A stretch of DNA of 8,485 nt from an uncultured Collinsella sp. (GTDB taxonomy: Bacteria > Actinomycetota > Coriobacteriia > Coriobacteriales > Coriobacteriaceae), in the NCBI GenBank assembly GCA_900550595.1, contig URTB01000050.1:1-8485 (forward strand). Reading direction: 5' to 3'. Below the pieces are notes generated by a model. That model did no database searches, was not told the DNA's origin, and saw nothing but the letters and a program-made list of their open reading frames with translations. Both the position numbers and the translations under genes were made by a program. Shown here piece after piece: positions 6,337 to 8,485 of the stretch (the first letter of the stretch is position 1; each line of letters starts with the position of its first letter).

Positions 6337-7775
6337 TAGTCCTCTTCGGCCTCGGCGGCCTCCTCAGCGAGACGCTGAGCAGCCAGCTCGGGGGTGAGAC
6401 CCTTGTACTCGGTCTCGCGACCCTTAGCACTGACGACGCGGACAACCTCGCCAATAAGCAAAAGCACGATGAAGATAACGATCATCGGGACCTTATCGCC
6501 AATCTCATCGACAGAGAACGGAATCAGCGTTGCAACGATAGCCAGAATCAGCTCGATGCAGGGAATAGCCAGCATGACCTTCATCATGGCACCCTTAAAC
6601 GGGAACGTGAAGATGCGCTCGCGGTTCGGGTCGTCCTTGCGAAGGTTGAGGAACGCCGGGAACATCGGGATATAAGTGAGCAGCAGAAAGACGACGGAGG
6701 TGCCGAAGAGCATCCAGAAAACACCGTTGGAGATGGCGTCGATGGGAACGAGCTGCAGGCACAGCACCAGGGAGGCGACGATGGCGTTGACCAGGTTGGC
6801 GCCGTTGGGCATGTCGTCATCCGAGATCATCGAGGCAAAGACCTTGGGCATGTTGCCATGCTCGGCAGCATAACGAGCAACGGAGTTGACGCCGAAGGAC
6901 CAGGCAGCCATGTTGGCGAACAGGGTGATCAGGAAGGCAATGCAGATGACCTTGAAGATCATGGAGTCGCCCACCATGGTCTGGACAGCGTAGATCATGC
7001 CGTAGTCGGGATCGATGGAATCGGCCGGCACCGCAGCGCCGATGCCAAAGCCAGCGAACAGATAGATCACGGCGATAGACAGGCCGCCGACGATGATAGC
7101 CTTGGGGATATCGCGAGCGGGATCGGCCATATCGTCGGTCATGGTGCAGATGACCTCGAAGCCCATGAAGTTAAAGATGATGATCGACAGGTAGCCGAGA
7201 GCGTTGGTGTTGGTAAGCTCGGGCAGGAAGGTGGCAGCGGACATGTCGTTCGCAAAACCGTTCTCCATGGCATACCAAATGCCCAGAGCGCCGACGATAA
7301 CGGCAACGGCGACCTTGACGATGGCGCCGCCGTTCAGGACCCACTCGGAGTCGGCCGCCTTGGAGCGGCCCATGAGGTAGACGATCCACACAAAGGCAAG
7401 ATCGATACCCAACTTGGCGATCAGATTGAACTCGACGCCAAAGACCATGCCCAGAATGTCGGGGAACATGGTAGCCAGCGAGGCGATCCACAGCGGGTAG
7501 TTAACCCAGTAGTAGTACGAGATGCGGGCGCCCCACTTGTCGCCCAGGCCATCACGTACCCAGTCGTAAATGCCGCCCTCGCCGTCATAGGTAGTGCCGA
7601 GCTCGGCGACAACCATGCCATAAGGGAGCAGGAAGGTCAGGATCAGGAAGATCCACCAGAAGAACTGCTGGTTGCCAATGGCAGCAGCGGGAGCGGCGGC
7701 CTCGCAAACGAAGACGACGCAGATGATGGTCGAAATGACCGTCAAGAAGGAAAGCTTCTTCTTTCCGTCGCTCAT
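6336..7775 (-). CDS. APC-superfamily amino acid/polyamine permease
   Basis: This is a 479-residue integral membrane transporter with about twelve hydrophobic helices. Features seen: a first helix with the break CEAAAPAAAIG (24-34), as expected for an unwound substrate-binding helix; a GGIYDWV segment (67-73) like the conserved loop of amino acid antiporters; and the family hallmark FNFMGFEVICTMTDDMADPARDIP, split over residues 201-224. The last 30 residues are a charged, Ala/Glu-rich cytoplasmic tail. The start is the ATG at 7775-7773, with AAGGAG (7787-7782) 6 bases upstream. It precedes aguA on the same strand, so agmatine uptake, possibly in exchange for putrescine or N-carbamoylputrescine, is the contextual guess, as for AguD in lactic acid bacteria. 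Sequence alone does not settle the substrate, so no symbol is given. Confidence 0.9.
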   Translation of the reverse strand: MSDGKKKLSFLTVISTIICVVFVCEAAAPAAAIGNQQFFWWIFLILTFLLPYGMVVAELGTTYDGEGGIYDWVRDGLGDKWGARISYYYWVNYPLWIASLATMFPDILGMVFGVEFNLIAKLGIDLAFVWIVYLMGRSKAADSEWVLNGGAIVKVAVAVIVGALGIWYAMENGFANDMSAATFLPELTNTNALGYLSIIIFNFMGFEVICTMTDDMADPARDIPKAIIVGGLSIAVIYLFAGFGIGAAVPADSIDPDYGMIYAVQTMVGDSMIFKVICIAFLITLFANMAAWSFGVNSVARYAAEHGNMPKVFASMISDDDMPNGANLVNAIVASLVLCLQLVPIDAISNGVFWMLFGTSVVFLLLTYIPMFPAFLNLRKDDPNRERIFTFPFKGAMMKVMLAIPCIELILAIVATLIPFSVDEIGDKVPMIVIFIVLLLIGEVVRVVSAKGRETEYKGLTPELAAQRLAEEAAEAEED

Positions 7776-7813
7776 GATGAGCTCCTTCGCTCAGTCTTGG
7801 ACAAATCGAGACC

Positions 7814-7827
7814 CTTAAGATATTAAG
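7814..7827. promoter_or_regulatory. Palindromic AT-rich site upstream of the permease
   Basis: CTTAA-GATA-TTAAG is a perfect 5-bp dyad in otherwise GC-rich DNA, 39 bases before the permease ATG. Its - strand copy contains TTAATATCTTAAG, which could double as a -10 region, though no good -35 is correctly spaced. It is a candidate operator or core promoter for the agmatine genes. Confidence 0.35.
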
Positions 7828-7859
7828 ACAATTGCCAAGCCTCGGTGAGCGGGCGACAG

Positions 7860-7966
7860 GAGACGAGCATCCGCCGCCCGCAAACGCGCTTTTAGAAGCC
7901 TTGAGGCTTAGAGCTGCTCGAGAGCCTCGAGAGCGGCGCTCTCGCTTGCCGCCTACGCCTCGTCTC
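7860..7966. repeat. Nested inverted and tandem repeats in the divergent control region
   Basis: GAGACGAG (7860-7867) pairs with CTCGTCTC (7959-7966) around a 91-base interior. Inside are AAGCC-TTGA-GGCTT (7897-7910), a perfect 9-base tandem repeat CTCGAGAGC (7917-7925 and 7926-7934), and GCTCTCG (7938-7944). The last forms a 7-bp hairpin with the second tandem copy and could instead pair with the first. If the permease promoter lies upstream, this would form a switchable leader RNA; otherwise it could be a protein binding region. Confidence 0.45.
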
Positions 7967-8095
7967 GCCGACAGTTCTTTATCTATGGCAGCGGCGTTTT
8001 TATTTGCTATGCCTTCGAGATGACCGAGATTTTCTTTTTTGAATACACGCTGCAAAAACTAGAGCTTTCCAGCTAGCGACTATTACTCAATCATC

Positions 8096-8485
8096 ATGCC
8101 CGTGATGCGGACCCCTGTGGCGACCGCTTCGCAGGCTTTTATTTGGGCCATTGCCAGGGACTTGCTCGACAAACATTCTAAAAAGCAATTCGTTATCCCC
8201 GTCGTAACGTTTTTGCTGTGCGAGTCGCTGACTATCGTCGCTGTCCCCTACGGCCCCATGCATCAGTGGCTCTACTACGCAATGCGCCAGGTGTTCCTTA
8301 TCTTTGTGGGGCTGTACATCTTTTGGACGGCTCATAAAAGTACAAAGGTCGAGTTGAAGGCACGCGTTAACAACCAACGAAAGCACCTGATTATCGGCGC
8401 CGTCCTGGTCGGGTGCATCGTTGCCGAGGACTTCTACAGCATCCTGGTCGTCCCCATGAGCCTGGCGCCCTCTTGGCTGCAGCTA
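8096..8485 (+). CDS. N-terminal part of a polytopic membrane protein (3' partial); possible membrane-bound LuxR-type sensor
   Basis: An open frame runs from the ATG at 8096 off the window end, giving 130 residues. A stop at 8060-8062 bounds it upstream; alternative starts are GTG 8102 and ATG 8105. Hydrophobic segments lie at about 32-50, 59-78 and 98-124, separated by short charged loops (HSKKQ, HKSTKVELKARVNNQRKH), which indicates a multi-helix inner-membrane protein. I see no enzymatic motif. It is transcribed away from the permease-aguA genes. From memory, Coriobacteriia carry many one-component regulators with an N-terminal membrane sensor like this and a C-terminal LuxR helix-turn-helix, and AguR of Lactococcus and Streptococcus is a membrane LuxR-type regulator of agmatine genes. 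That makes a regulator role attractive, but the HTH would lie beyond the window. No Shine-Dalgarno sequence is visible. Codon use is somewhat richer in A/T than in its neighbours. Confidence 0.7.
   Translation, partial: MPVMRTPVATASQAFIWAIARDLLDKHSKKQFVIPVVTFLLCESLTIVAVPYGPMHQWLYYAMRQVFLIFVGLYIFWTAHKSTKVELKARVNNQRKHLIIGAVLVGCIVAEDFYSILVVPMSLAPSWLQL

Noticed and set aside
4788..7826. 1012-codon open frame on the + strand antisense to aguA and the permease
   Set aside because: It runs through two well-supported genes on the opposite strand, has low-complexity composition (many Asp, Gly, His, Val) and no recognisable domain. It is a by-product of GC-rich codon use.
7585..8055. 156-codon - strand frame crossing the permease start and the divergent region
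   Set aside because: It overlaps the permease N-terminus in another frame, and its sequence is basic low-complexity that follows the repeat-rich DNA.

Overview
The window looks like chromosomal DNA of a high-GC actinobacterium. The best guess is class Coriobacteriia, close to Collinsella. This is inferred from GC-rich codon use, strong GGAGG-type ribosome binding sites and the flavour of the proteins; no marker gene confirms it. There are five genes (two cut by the window ends) and several intergenic regions rich in inverted repeats. No rRNA, tRNA, CRISPR array, insertion sequence or phage gene was seen.

Layout. (1) Bases 1-3172, + strand: two overlapping genes for the halves of a heterodimeric ABC exporter. 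The first is cut at its 5' end and has a degenerate ATPase site. The second is complete with a canonical site. A strong intrinsic terminator follows at 3206-3243. (2) Bases 3244-4510, + strand: an inverted repeat with two competing left arms, a clear promoter and a class I DAHP synthase gene, the entry step of the shikimate pathway. (3) Bases 4511-4844: a convergent intergenic region with a short hairpin, a 100-base near-perfect palindrome and a second long imperfect stem. (4) Bases 4845-7775, - strand: an APC-family amino acid/polyamine permease followed by agmatine deiminase (aguA), separated by a structured 285-base spacer. (5) Bases 7776-8095: a divergent control region with tandem and inverted repeats. 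(6) Bases 8096-8485, + strand: the start of a polytopic membrane protein that runs off the window.

How the genes fit together. The permease and AguA form a plausible agmatine uptake and deimination unit yielding N-carbamoylputrescine and ammonia. The usual partners, putrescine carbamoyltransferase and carbamate kinase, are not next to them. The divergent membrane protein may be a membrane-bound LuxR-type sensor comparable to AguR of lactic acid bacteria, but its diagnostic C-terminus lies outside the window, so this is a hypothesis. The ABC exporter and DAHP synthase are separate transcription units.

The most interesting non-coding signals are two inverted repeats flanking the DAHP synthase gene. 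Their 10-base ends differ by one compensatory base pair, which suggests a family of structured intergenic elements.
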